From: Granulicella mallensis MP5ACTX8 | Lineage (GTDB): Bacteria > Acidobacteriota > Terriglobia > Terriglobales > Acidobacteriaceae | Assembly: GCF_000178955.2 (NCBI RefSeq) | Contig: NC_016631.1 | Coordinates: 1,736,001 to 1,800,000 of the forward strand | Reading direction: 5' to 3' | Length of the DNA: 64,000 nucleotides | In this document: in pieces, positions 52,401 through 60,179 of the stretch | Numbering within the stretch: the first letter of the stretch is position 1 | Layout: every line of letters starts with the position of its first letter | Translations under genes and position numbers: made by a program | The notes under the pieces: model-generated | Databases searched by the model: none | What the model saw: only the letters and a program-made list of their open reading frames with translations | Told to the model about the DNA's origin: nothing

Positions 52401-53006
52401 GGGGCTCAGGAGAAACTGCCCGACGTTGTCTTCAAAGACACCGTCCGTCACGCTGTAGTTGTTGACCATCGGGAAGATTTCGGTATCTTCACGGGCCGCC
52501 GCAATGGCGCGAATGACTTTATTCTCGCGGTCGACTCCATGCACCACGGAGCCTTCGACCACGGTGAACGGAATATTGTCGGAGGTGAGGGCGGTGATGT
52601 TGCCGTCAGCCGTGGTGACGTGCAGCCACTCGGGGAAGAGCAGGTCGATCTGCTTGAGATGTTGCTTGAAGGACGCGTAGCTGGCTGGGTCGGCGTCGGT
52701 ATAAAACGCCGCGCGCAATCCTTCACCCGTGTTCAGAACGACGTCAGAGGGCTTGAGGTCGGTTCTGCGATGGGCAGAGTGGTTGAGCTTTTCTTTAGGG
52801 GTAAGCACCGGGGCCGGCGGATTCGCCAGGGCACGGTAGCGTTTGGTCACCGAACGCAGATCTAGCCCGCGCAGAGGCTTCATCCGGACCAGGCCGACGA
52901 TAAACAGGCCGCCGATGAGGACGCCAAGGAGAGCCGACAAGTCGAAGATTCGCCGAAGCCGCTTCCAGCGTTTGCGTTGCGGGTCGTAAAAAACTTGCTT
53001 GTTCAT
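49446..53006 (-). CDS. Three-domain protein: inactive GH18-like, NodB polysaccharide deacetylase, processive GT2 synthase
   Basis: The protein has 1,186 residues. A membrane helix lies at about 24-42. Residues about 95-440 are a GH18-like barrel, but the catalytic D-x-x-D-x-D-x-E is replaced by GLTLNFQN (224-231), with Gln230 at the acid position. The NodB domain has FDDGPDP (530-536), HSFTH (582-586), RPPY (620-623) and MHDGG near 694. Two helices (about 747-790) precede a GT2 domain with DDGST (841-845), DADG (895-898), AEDADL (985-990) and QRFRW (1023-1027). Three or more C-terminal helices follow. QRFRW marks processive chitin/PNAG/hyaluronan-type synthases. It likely makes and partially deacetylates an amino-sugar polymer, the dead GH18 domain perhaps binding it. 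Confidence 0.88.
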   Translation of the reverse strand: MNKQVFYDPQRKRWKRLRRIFDLSALLGVLIGGLFIVGLVRMKPLRGLDLRSVTKRYRALANPPAPVLTPKEKLNHSAHRRTDLKPSDVVLNTGEGLRAAFYTDADPASYASFKQHLKQIDLLFPEWLHVTTADGNITALTSDNIPFTVVEGSVVHGVDRENKVIRAIAAAREDTEIFPMVNNYSVTDGVFEDNVGQFLLSPVARANFIHQIDAFLAANNFYRGLTLNFQNIPIAAQPGYQQLIQALYNDFHSRNLRLYVNVPVGDDDFDMKFIAANSDGIILMNYDQHQTGTDPGPVAGQDWFADNLRAAMKIVPREKLICGIGNYGYDWTSNLPPPPPAKGKHERSKKPAAPEKQPILSTTMLSTQEAWQAAADADAQIDMDEDSLNPHFAYDDEDAKIRHQVWFLDAVTVLNQMRVARALGLETFALFRLGSEDDSLWKIWDTPTKSDPVKDLAVVAPGQDVDTEGDGDILRVTGQPQNGHRTLTMDDDKTIPSKYLSVVSEKMDSYPLPYTLSQYGYHPKQVAISFDDGPDPTWTPKILDILKKYNVVGTFFMIGEEAQDNVGVMQRVYREGHEIGNHSFTHPDISEISPGSVDLQLNLTERLFAAKLGVQPVYFRPPYSIDQEPDTNDQAAPIDRIQHQLGYVIVGDKIDTNDWDEHPRKTPQEMIDSVFEQINEANTKTWMRGSIILMHDGGGDRSATIAALPKLIEALRAHGYEIVPVSQLIGQTRDQVMVPLTRKQRYYAFIDSITFFFIGFFNHFVLSVFFVGDVLMSGRLIIIGLCAIIDRFRRRKDFATPDYQPKVAVLIPAYNEEMVIARTIRSVLMSNYKNIRIIVIDDGSTDATYKIATETYAKEIADGKVTVLTKPNGGKAEALNFALRSTDEEVYVGIDADGVIAHDAISRLVCHFANPAIGAVAGNAKVGNRVNLWTRWQALEYITSQNFERRALDLFDVVMVVPGAIGAWRTAAVKAGGAYHPDTVAEDADLTMNLLEQGYAVIYEDQALAFTEAPVTANGLARQRFRWSFGILQAVFKHRGAIARRRAMGLFALPNIVIFQILLPLVSPLIDFMFVAGVVHYFIDKHFHPETTSTNDLFKLLTFFLAFLLIDFAASGLAFLLERKHPASRGDAWLLVHIWVQRFTYRQLFSWVLLKTVKRAIDGKPFSWDKLERTAKMSKSTEKLTE

Positions 53007-53150
53007 CGATCTTTAGAGGTCTCCATCATCGTATTGCGTCTTAGCCATCGTATTACGTATTGGCAGATGCGCTAGGGGAGAAAAGGGCGAGGTCAATCGC
53101 CTGAATCGGAGGATGCGAATCAGCCTCTCCAATCAGTATGATGCAATGAA

Positions 53151-54563
53151 ATGTCTCAAAGGGAACGAAGGTGGGCTGTCGCGACGCTGCTCTTGCTGGC
53201 GGGTACCGGGCTGCGTCTCCTGTTCATCCGGTACCACGCAAGGTTTGTGGGCGATCCGGAGATCTATGCCGATCTTGCCCAGAATATGTTCGCCCATCAT
53301 ATCTATGGGGTCACGGAAGCCACCGGAATACGCCAGACCCTGATGCGCCTGCCCGGATATCCCTTTTTTCTAGGCCTGTGCTTTGCGGTGTTCGGCCGTG
53401 AAAACTTTCTTGCCGTGACCGGGGTGCAGGCTGTCCTCAGCCTTATCGAATGCTGTCTTCTGGGTGCTCTTGCCGCACGGCTGATGGGGCGCCGGGCCGG
53501 GCTGGTAGCGCTTGGCCTGGCGGCTCTTTGCCCGTTTACCGCCAACTACGCCGCCATTCCGCTTACGGAGACCCTCAGCCTGTTCTTCATTACCCTGGCG
53601 TTTTTCTCACTGCAACGATGGATGGGGGAACGGCAGCAGGGAGGGCCGGGAAACGCCTGGCTCCTCTCGCTCGGATCTGCGTCGGCCCTCGCCGTGCTGA
53701 TCAGGCCGGATCAGGCGCTGCTGCCGATGGTGGTGGTTCCGGCGGTGCTGTGGGTGGGACTTCGAGAGAGAAAAGCGGGAGTGCTCAAGCGCGCGCTTCC
53801 CGCGGCAAGCGTAGCTCTGATCGTGGCCTTGCCCCTGTTGCTGTGGGGCATCCGTAACTGGCGCGTCTTTCACGTGGTGCAGCCGCTGGCGCCGCGCTAT
53901 GCGACCGATCCCGGCGAGCCCATCTCCTACGGCTTTCAGCGCTGGTACAAGACCTGGGCCATCGATTTCAAATCGACGGTGGACGTGTACTGGACCTATG
54001 ACGGGTCGCCGCTCGCGATGACCGATCTTCCGCCTCGCGCCTTCGACAATGCCGCGCAGCGCCAGGAGACAGAGCGAGTCTACGCCCAGTACAACGATGT
54101 CAGTGCGGCGAACCCAGAGTCTGACGACGCATTCGCGAGGCTGGCCGCGCAGCGCATTGCGGCGCATCCGCTGCGTTATTACGTCCTGCTGCCCATAGCG
54201 AAGCTGGCGGACATGTGGCTGCGTCCCCGGACCGAGCTGATGAAGATCCCGATCGACTGGTGGAACTGGCGTGCCCATCCAAAGAGATCGGCGTTCAGCG
54301 TCGGCTATGCGTTACTGAATGCCCTGTATCTTGCACTGGCCTGGGTAGGCTTGTGGCGTTGGCGGCGGCAGGGCTGGAGCGGATATAGCGTGCTGGCCTA
54401 CGCCATGATCCTCTTTGTGCTGCTGCGCTGCGTGCTGCTGGCAACGATCGACAACTCCGAGCCGCGATACACGCTGGAGTGCTTTCCAGTGGTGATCCTT
54501 CTGGCTGCCTTCGCGTTAGTACGTCAGGAGACTAGTGCGGAATGTGCTGAGCCTTTTTGCTGA
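53151..54563 (+). CDS. GT39/ArnT-like membrane glycosyltransferase
   Basis: The protein has 470 residues and about eleven hydrophobic helices. The first periplasmic loop carries GDPEIYADLAQNMFAHHIYG with the acidic residue of GT-C enzymes, followed by RLPGYPFFLGLCFAVFG (the R-x-P-G-Y-P motif of the dolichyl-phosphate-mannose/ArnT-like group). Further helices include LIALPLLLWGIRNWRVF, where the N-W-R loop is typical. It is divergent from the three-domain synthase. It probably transfers a sugar from a polyprenyl-phosphate donor to an envelope acceptor. Its 3' end overlaps the convergent LolA-like gene by 32 bp. Confidence 0.82.
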   Translation: MSQRERRWAVATLLLLAGTGLRLLFIRYHARFVGDPEIYADLAQNMFAHHIYGVTEATGIRQTLMRLPGYPFFLGLCFAVFGRENFLAVTGVQAVLSLIECCLLGALAARLMGRRAGLVALGLAALCPFTANYAAIPLTETLSLFFITLAFFSLQRWMGERQQGGPGNAWLLSLGSASALAVLIRPDQALLPMVVVPAVLWVGLRERKAGVLKRALPAASVALIVALPLLLWGIRNWRVFHVVQPLAPRYATDPGEPISYGFQRWYKTWAIDFKSTVDVYWTYDGSPLAMTDLPPRAFDNAAQRQETERVYAQYNDVSAANPESDDAFARLAAQRIAAHPLRYYVLLPIAKLADMWLRPRTELMKIPIDWWNWRAHPKRSAFSVGYALLNALYLALAWVGLWRWRRQGWSGYSVLAYAMILFVLLRCVLLATIDNSEPRYTLECFPVVILLAAFALVRQETSAECAEPFC

Positions 54564-55248
54564 TCTCATAGGGCTTCGTGTCGATGTGTTCATTGAGCCG
54601 AATGTTGGAGTAGGTCGTGGTGCGACTGTCACCATTGGGTTGCTCGAAGAGCTGTTTGAGCGAGATCCCTCGCTGAGGATCCACCCAGATCGTGACGCGG
54701 GTAAGCATGTCCCTTACCCCAGGATCCTTGCTGACCAGGATGAGCTTTGCGGTGTTCACCTGCTTCGTTCCGTCGCTGAGGGGTTCGTTACGGTCATAGG
54801 TGATCGTCCACGCCTTGGCGAGATCGCTGCCACTGCCACCGGAGCCGAGCGTAAGAAAGCTCTCGTACTTCGCCTGGTTTGCTCCGGCCTTGAAGACGTC
54901 GTCCTGATTTGTGCCGGGCGAATACATCTGCAGCGTGCTGCCATCATAGACAAGGATCTTGGCCGGCGATTTTGTGGGTTTGCCGTCGGGGGTGCTGTTG
55001 AAGAAGACGGCGCCCATCTGCTGTCCTTTGCCTGAGCGTTCGACATAGATCGTGCCGGTCTCAATGGAATGATCCCGGACAACCCGTGTGTAGTTGTCAT
55101 AGCTGACGTCGGACTGCACATTGTGGAACTTCGAGGAGGCGGTATCGAGCTGATGGAGCACGTCCGTAAGTTGCGGCGAAGGAGCCTGTGCGTGGAGCGC
55201 GGTGGAGGTCAGCGCAAGAGCGAGGGCTGTAGTGAAGAGCTTCTTCAT
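54532..55248 (-). CDS. LolA-like outer-membrane lipoprotein-carrier family protein
   Basis: The protein has 238 residues from ATG at 55248, with AGGAG upstream. A signal peptide is at 1-20 (LFTTALALALTSTALHAQ). The LolA-like beta-barrel shows LHQLDTASSKFHNVQSDVSYDNYTRVVRD, ETGTIYVERSGKGQQMGAVFF, KILVYDGSTLQMYSPGTNQ and LTRVTIWVDPQRGISLKQLFEQPNGDSRTTTYSNIRLN. It would carry lipid or lipoprotein through the periplasm, though many acidobacterial LolA-like paralogues are uncharacterised. It lies 107 bp downstream of the serS-linked gene on the same strand. Confidence 0.8.
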   Translation of the reverse strand: MKKLFTTALALALTSTALHAQAPSPQLTDVLHQLDTASSKFHNVQSDVSYDNYTRVVRDHSIETGTIYVERSGKGQQMGAVFFNSTPDGKPTKSPAKILVYDGSTLQMYSPGTNQDDVFKAGANQAKYESFLTLGSGGSGSDLAKAWTITYDRNEPLSDGTKQVNTAKLILVSKDPGVRDMLTRVTIWVDPQRGISLKQLFEQPNGDSRTTTYSNIRLNEHIDTKPYEISKKAQHIPH

Positions 55249-55355
55249 AAAACGCGATCTCCTGCGAAGCGGCGATTTGGTCTGAGACAGACGCAACGAA
55301 CAGTCATGTCGTTAGATGAGCTGGAGCGAAAAGCGTTATCTAACGGTCTCGCAAT

Positions 55356-55745
55356 TTAGAGGCCGGAACGCAATACCGTGGCATCATAAGCCACGATCTT
55401 GCCCTTGGTGTCCGGTACAGGTTTGTACTGCTCAAGCTTTACCTCACCCGAGATGGGTTCGATCACGCTCAGCAGAGCTCTGCGAATCTCTACATCGGTC
55501 GACGCCCCATCGAGATCTTCGGCACGAACCTCGTACACAAAGCGAGCCTCGTTGCTGTTGCCACTGGCTTCCTTTACCAGTACTTCACTGCCATGCAGAG
55601 GAACGGTCGTTACAGGCTTGTCTTTGAAGTCGATGAGGTGCGGCGACACAAACACAAAGAGCAGGATGGCCGTGACCATTACGTCATAGTGAAAACTGCC
55701 GCGTTCGTAAGACCAGAAAAAGTAACTGCGAATCAAACGGGTCAT
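55356..55745 (-). CDS. Conserved membrane-anchored protein, function unknown
   Basis: The protein has 129 residues. A cytoplasmic N-terminus [21 protein letters not shown] is followed by one membrane helix ([19 protein letters not shown]), then a periplasmic domain with strands ([40 protein letters not shown]). Its start overlaps the serS stop by 4 bp, so it is translationally coupled to serS. The N-terminus and coupling look conserved-type, but no family was recognised. Confidence 0.65.
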   Translation of the reverse strand: MTRLIRSYFFWSYERGSFHYDVMVTAILLFVFVSPHLIDFKDKPVTTVPLHGSEVLVKEASGNSNEARFVYEVRAEDLDGASTDVEIRRALLSVIEPISGEVKLEQYKPVPDTKGKIVAYDATVLRSGL

Positions 55746-57073
55746 CGTGCACGCCCCAGGGATTGCTTTGTAATCACGGTCTCTCCGCCCATATAAGGTT
55801 GCAGTGCATCCGGGATACGCACGGAGCCGTCAGCCTGCTGATAGTTCTCCAGGATCGCAAGATAAGTGCGTCCTACAGCAAGGCCGCTGCCGTTGAGTGT
55901 ATGAACGAACTCTGTTTTGTTCGAGCCCGCAGGCTTATAGCGGATGTTCGCGCGCCGCGCCTGGAAGCTCTCGAAGTTCGAGCAGGAGGAGATCTCGCGA
56001 TACGTCTCCTGACCGGGAACCCACACTTCGAGGTCATAGGTCTTGGAGGAGCTGAAGCCCATGTCTCCAGTGCAGAGCAGCATCCGGCGATAGGGAAGAC
56101 CCAGGCGCTCGAGCACGGACTCGGCGTCGCGGGTCAGCTTCTCATGCTCGGCAGAGGAGTCCTCAGGCCGGGCGAACTTCACAAGCTCGACCTTCTGGAA
56201 CTGGTGCTGGCGGATCATGCCGCGCACGTCCTTGCCATAGGAACCAGCCTCGGAGCGGAAGCAGGGGGTGTAGGCCGTGAACGAGATCGTGCCGTCGCTC
56301 AGATCGATCGTTTCATCACGAAAGAGGTTTGTGATTGGCACCTCTGCCGTGGGGATCAGCCAGTGGTCATTCTCGTGCAACTGTCCCGGTATATAGGGGC
56401 CCTTGTCATCGCAGTGGAAGAGGTCTTCGGCGAACTTCGGAAGATTGCCTGTGCCGAAGAGAGAGGTCGAGTTGACCATGAAGGGCGGCAGCACCTCGGC
56501 GTAGCCGTTCTCGCGAGTATGCAGGTCGAGCATGAAGTTGGCCAGAGCCCTCTCCAGCCGGGCGCCTGCGCCAAAGTGAACGACGAAGCGGGAACCGGAG
56601 ATCTTGGCGGCGCGGCCAAAGTCGAGGATGCCGAGCTCTTCGCCGATCTCCCAGTGGGGCTTGGCGGGGAAGTCGAACTTCGTAGGTTCGCCCCAGGTCT
56701 TTTCGCAGACATTGTCATGTTCGGAGCTGCCCGCGGGTACGCCGTCCTGCGGCAAGTTGGGCAGACCCTGGAGCAGCTCGCGCAGCTTGGCATCGGCGGC
56801 GCTGGCAGTGACTTCGAGAGCGGCCGTCCGGTCCTTTAGCTCGCCGGAGCGCTGGCTGATGGCGGCGACGTCTCCGCCGGCGCGCTTGAGCTTGGCGAAC
56901 TCTTCGGAGAGCGCGTTGCGTTGTGCCTTGAGGGTTTCGGCCTCGGTAATCGCAGTGCGGCGCTCCGTATCGAGCCGCTCAAAGTCGGCAAGGATCGACG
57001 GATCAGCGCCACGAGAGCGCAGTTTTTCTTCTACGAGCGGCAGGTTCGCCCGGACAAAAGCTAAATCGTGCAT
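55742..57073 (-). CDS. serS: Seryl-tRNA synthetase
   Basis: The protein has 443 residues, slightly over the usual 425-430. The N-terminal tRNA-binding arm is a long antiparallel coiled coil ([58 protein letters not shown]). Class II motifs follow: motif 1 around [22 protein letters not shown], motif 2 [26 protein letters not shown], and motif 3 [20 protein letters not shown]. It charges tRNA-Ser. It is the first gene of a small operon with the unknown membrane-anchored protein. Confidence 0.97.
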   Translation of the reverse strand: MHDLAFVRANLPLVEEKLRSRGADPSILADFERLDTERRTAITEAETLKAQRNALSEEFAKLKRAGGDVAAISQRSGELKDRTAALEVTASAADAKLRELLQGLPNLPQDGVPAGSSEHDNVCEKTWGEPTKFDFPAKPHWEIGEELGILDFGRAAKISGSRFVVHFGAGARLERALANFMLDLHTRENGYAEVLPPFMVNSTSLFGTGNLPKFAEDLFHCDDKGPYIPGQLHENDHWLIPTAEVPITNLFRDETIDLSDGTISFTAYTPCFRSEAGSYGKDVRGMIRQHQFQKVELVKFARPEDSSAEHEKLTRDAESVLERLGLPYRRMLLCTGDMGFSSSKTYDLEVWVPGQETYREISSCSNFESFQARRANIRYKPAGSNKTEFVHTLNGSGLAVGRTYLAILENYQQADGSVRIPDALQPYMGGETVITKQSLGRAR

Positions 57074-57150
57074 ACCAAGCTATTCTAGCTGCATTACCCG
57101 GCGGGAATGTGCAGGGGCAGGGTAAGTTAAAGCAATCAAAAGGGGATTCG

Positions 57151-58191
57151 ATGGGCATTGCAAAGACCTCCATAACGGCAATCCTGCTTGGCGCGGCCAT
57201 GGCGGTGGCCCAGGCTCAGGCTGCACCAGCGCTCTCGGACGATCCGGCCTTGCTCGCGCAACTGCAGCCGATTCTGGCCGCGCACCATGGAAAAGTGGCG
57301 CTGTACGCCGTGCAATTGAACAACGGGAAGGCTGTAGGGATCGACCAGAACCTGCCGGTGCAGACGGCCTCGGACATCAAACTGGCGATTTTGTACGAGG
57401 CAATGCTCGAGGTCCGCGAGGGCAAAGCGCACTGGGACGAAAAGCTGGTGCTGAAGCCGGGCGACCCGGTGCCCGGATCGGGAGTGCTCACCTTCTTCGA
57501 CACGCCCCTGACCCTTACGCTGAAGGACGCGCTGACCATGATGGTAATCGTCAGCGACAATACCGCAACGAACTTAATGATCGATCGCTTCGGCACGGAC
57601 ACTGTCAATGCGCGGATGGCTTCGCTGGGGCTGGTGAACACGCACCTCTACAAGAAGATCATGAAGCCTGCTACAGGCCCCATGCCTGCCGACCAGCCGA
57701 AGTTTGGCCTCGGCAAGACGACTCCCTACGAGATGGCGACGCTCATGACGCGGATCGGACGCTGCGAACTGCACGCCGAAGCTCCTCGAACGGCTCCGGT
57801 GCCGCCCACGTCCAGCGAGGGCTTTGCCAAGCCCGACGCGCAGGACCTGGCTGTCTGCGCGGTGGGCCTGAAGATGCTGAGCAACCAGTTCTATCGCGAG
57901 ACGATTCCACGCTACCTGGAGACCGTCGATTCCAGCGAGACGGGTACAGCGATCGCCAGCAAGACCGGGAGCCTGAACGCGGTGCGCAACGATGTGGCTA
58001 TCGTCGCCGGCAAGAGCGGCCCGATGGTGCTGGCGATCTTTACCTATGACAACGCCGACCATGGCTGGACGGTCGACAACGAGGGGGAAGTCACCATTGC
58101 GAAGCTGGCAAAGGCGATCGTGACGAACTGGTCGCCCTCCGGGATCGACGGCAAAACGCTGGTGCCCGGGCTGGGATTGGACGTGAAATAA
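57151..58191 (+). CDS. Class A beta-lactamase-fold serine hydrolase, exported
   Basis: The protein has 346 residues from ATG at 57151, preceded by AAGGGG. A signal peptide ends near AQAQA. Penicillin-recognising motifs are present: S74-D-I-K77 (in QTASDIKLAI), S135-D-N137 (in MVIVSDNTATN) and K271-T-G273 (in ASKTGSLNAVRND). In the omega-loop region before KTTPYEMATLM, the usual E-x-x-L-N is not seen; the segment reads MKPATGPMPADQPKFGLGK. An insertion of about 35 residues follows before the K-T-G strand. Without Glu166, true beta-lactamase turnover is doubtful; it may act on peptidoglycan or another ester or amide. Confidence 0.8.
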   Translation: MGIAKTSITAILLGAAMAVAQAQAAPALSDDPALLAQLQPILAAHHGKVALYAVQLNNGKAVGIDQNLPVQTASDIKLAILYEAMLEVREGKAHWDEKLVLKPGDPVPGSGVLTFFDTPLTLTLKDALTMMVIVSDNTATNLMIDRFGTDTVNARMASLGLVNTHLYKKIMKPATGPMPADQPKFGLGKTTPYEMATLMTRIGRCELHAEAPRTAPVPPTSSEGFAKPDAQDLAVCAVGLKMLSNQFYRETIPRYLETVDSSETGTAIASKTGSLNAVRNDVAIVAGKSGPMVLAIFTYDNADHGWTVDNEGEVTIAKLAKAIVTNWSPSGIDGKTLVPGLGLDVK

Positions 58192-58256
58192 GGGGTTGCG
58201 CACTCTTTGGGTAGAAATGCGTCTATAAAATGTAGAGGGTGAGTAAGACGTTCGAC

Positions 58257-58847
58257 ATGGAAGAGGCAACATTGGAGCAGCAGATACCAGAGGCAGCCGA
58301 AACATCGGCACCGCAAAAAAGTCCGGGCCTGCGCTCGTGGGTGACGGACCTGCTCTTCGCGGGCGTGGCGTCGGCGTTCATCATTCTGTTTCTGTATCAG
58401 CCGGTGCGCGTGGAAGGCACGAGCATGCTGCCGGTGCTGCAAGACCAGGACCGGCTGTTCATCGATAAGTTTGCTTACTCCCACCTCGGTACCCTGGTGG
58501 GGGAGCAGATTCATCGCGGCGATGTCGTGGTGTTTCTCTACCCGCACGACCACTCGAAGAGCTACATCAAGCGCGTGATCGCGCTGCCGGGAGACGCGCT
58601 ACGGATCGACCACGGAACGGTGTGGGTGAACGGAACGCCGCTCAAGGAAAGCTACGTCCCGCTGAAGTACGAGGACGACCGCTCCCAGCCGGAGATGACC
58701 ATCCCGAAGAGCGAGTACTTCGTGATGGGCGACCATCGCTCCATCTCCAGCGACAGCCGCGACTTCGGCCCGGTAGAGCGGGGCCTGATCTATGGCCGGG
58801 CAGCCTTTGTGTACTGGCCGATGGACCAGGCGGGTGTAGTCCGCTAA
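58257..58847 (+). CDS. lepB: Signal peptidase I
   Basis: The protein has 196 residues from ATG at 58257; a GTG at 58239 directly after AGAGG is an alternative. One membrane helix (DLLFAGVASAFIILFLYQP) is followed by box B VEGTSMLPVLQDQDRLFIDK with nucleophile Ser56. Box D SYIKRVIALPGDALRI follows with the general-base Lys105, and box E GDHRSISSDSRDFGPV. It removes signal peptides of exported proteins at the periplasmic face. GDHRS replaces the commoner GDNR. It lies upstream of the convergent tpiA, 16 bp apart. Confidence 0.95.
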   Translation: MEEATLEQQIPEAAETSAPQKSPGLRSWVTDLLFAGVASAFIILFLYQPVRVEGTSMLPVLQDQDRLFIDKFAYSHLGTLVGEQIHRGDVVVFLYPHDHSKSYIKRVIALPGDALRIDHGTVWVNGTPLKESYVPLKYEDDRSQPEMTIPKSEYFVMGDHRSISSDSRDFGPVERGLIYGRAAFVYWPMDQAGVVR

Positions 58848-58863
58848 ATCTCCCGCTAAATCT

Positions 58864-59616
58864 TTAAGCGTAGTGCACGATGTTGGCGAAGGTTGTGGGC
58901 ACCAGGCTGGCGCCGCCGACCAGTGCGCCGTCGATCTGCTCCTGCTGCATGAGCGCGCTGATGTTCTCCGGCTTGACGGAGCCACCGTAGAGGATGCGGG
59001 TGTTCTCAGCAGTCTGCTCGCCGCAACAATGGCTGATCTCGTGGCGGATGATCTTGTGGGCTTCGGCGGCTACCTCGGGTGAGGCCGTAGAGCCGGTGCC
59101 GATGGCCCAGATGGGCTCATAGGCGATGACTAGGCGGCGGGCCTCGTTGGCAGAGATATTGCGCAACGCGGCACGAACCTGGCTGCGCAGCGTCTCCTCC
59201 GTCTTCATGTCTTCACGCTCAGCCAGCAACTCTCCTACGCAGACGATCGGTGTGATGCCGTGATTGATCGCGGCCTTCAGCTTGAGGTTCACGCGCTCAT
59301 AGGTCTCGTTGAAGTAGAGCCGCTGCTCGGAGTGGCCGAGCAGGACGTGCCGGCAGCCGATGGAGACGAGCATCGTTGGCGAGGTCTGGCCGGTATAGGG
59401 GCCTTCGTTGAGCCAGTGCATGTTCTGCGCGCAGCCACGGACGTTGGTGCCGATGGTCGCCTCCAGCACATAGCCGAGCGAGCTCATGGTCGGGCAGACG
59501 AGGATTTCATCGCGCGTGTGGTCTTCGACCAGGGGAAGAAAGGCGTCGAGAAAGGCCAGCGACTCCTTGGGTGTTTTGTACATCTTCCAGTTGCCGGCGA
59601 TGATGGGCTTGCGCAT
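58864..59616 (-). CDS. tpiA: Triosephosphate isomerase
   Basis: The protein has 250 residues and starts MRKPIIAGNWKMYKTP (Asn and Lys of the active site). The electrophilic His lies in HVLLGHSEQRLYF, the catalytic Glu in VIAYEPIWAIGTGSTAS, and the phosphate-binding loops in ILYGGSVKPENI and GALVGGASL. It interconverts dihydroxyacetone phosphate and glyceraldehyde-3-phosphate. The pgk gene is on the same strand 560 bp upstream, with an inserted four-helix-bundle gene between them on the opposite strand. Confidence 0.97.
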   Translation of the reverse strand: MRKPIIAGNWKMYKTPKESLAFLDAFLPLVEDHTRDEILVCPTMSSLGYVLEATIGTNVRGCAQNMHWLNEGPYTGQTSPTMLVSIGCRHVLLGHSEQRLYFNETYERVNLKLKAAINHGITPIVCVGELLAEREDMKTEETLRSQVRAALRNISANEARRLVIAYEPIWAIGTGSTASPEVAAEAHKIIRHEISHCCGEQTAENTRILYGGSVKPENISALMQQEQIDGALVGGASLVPTTFANIVHYA

Positions 59617-59741
59617 GCGGTCGAGACTCCAATAAAGGCTGTGGTCAGTGGAGATTACGGGTTAGGTGGGGGGGATGGCAAGAGGGGATGGCCGAAATTC
59701 GGACGCTGCTGGTGTCATGGGCGTTCGCCCGGTTATGCTCT

Positions 59742-59811
59742 GAGTTTCGAGATGCGAGAGCCGAGAATCGAGTTGCTTACTCGAAGCTCGCTACTCATCT
59801 CTCGAGACTCG
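59742..59811. repeat. Imperfect inverted repeat upstream of the four-helix-bundle gene
   Basis: Left arm begins GAGTTTCGAGATGCGAGAG (59742) and right arm ends CATCTCTCGAGACTC (59811), giving arms of about 31 bases with a short TTGCTTA loop and a few mismatches. It ends 20 bp before the gene at 59832. No T-run follows on the plus strand. Confidence 0.55.
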
Positions 59812-59831
59812 AAGCATAATTCGGAGGAACG

Positions 59832-60179
59832 GTGCAGGACTTCAGGAATATCGAATTTTGGCGTAAAGCCCATGTGCTGGTCCTGGCTATCTACCGGGAG
59901 ACCCAGTCGCTGCCCAAAGAAGAGGTATTCGGTTTAACGATTCAATTGCGGCGCAGTGCCACTGCGATTGCAACACGGATCGCCGAGGGATGCGGGCGCG
60001 AGAACAACCTGGAGTTCGCTGCCGACCTGCGGAAGGCGCAGGCAAGCTGCAATGAGCTGGAATACCTGATTGAGCTGGCCAAAGATTTGACCTACTGGAA
60101 GCCGGAATCATCCGCGAAGTTGATGGCAGAGACCATCGAGGTTCGCAAGATGATTCACGGCTACCTGCGCAAGTTTTAG
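59832..60179 (+). CDS. Four-helix-bundle protein (23S rRNA intervening-sequence family)
   Basis: The protein has 115 residues, started at GTG 59832 with GGAGG four bases upstream. It begins QDFRNIEFWRKAHVLVLAIYRET, then LPKEEVFGLTIQLRRSATAIATRIAEGCGRENN and a long helix FAADLRKAQASCNELEYLIELAKDL. This is the S23/TIGR02436 family, also found inside 23S rRNA intervening sequences. Its function is unknown, probably nucleic-acid linked. Its stop directly abuts the convergent pgk stop (60179/60180), so the gene appears inserted between pgk and tpiA. Confidence 0.9.
   Translation: MQDFRNIEFWRKAHVLVLAIYRETQSLPKEEVFGLTIQLRRSATAIATRIAEGCGRENNLEFAADLRKAQASCNELEYLIELAKDLTYWKPESSAKLMAETIEVRKMIHGYLRKF

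Noticed and set aside
51798-52865. A 355-codon plus-strand frame
   Set aside because: It is antisense to the GH18-like domain and has no recognisable similarity or ribosome-binding site.
57151-58191. Simple annotation as an antibiotic-resistance beta-lactamase
   Set aside because: The expected omega-loop glutamate motif is not visible, so resistance is not supported by sequence.
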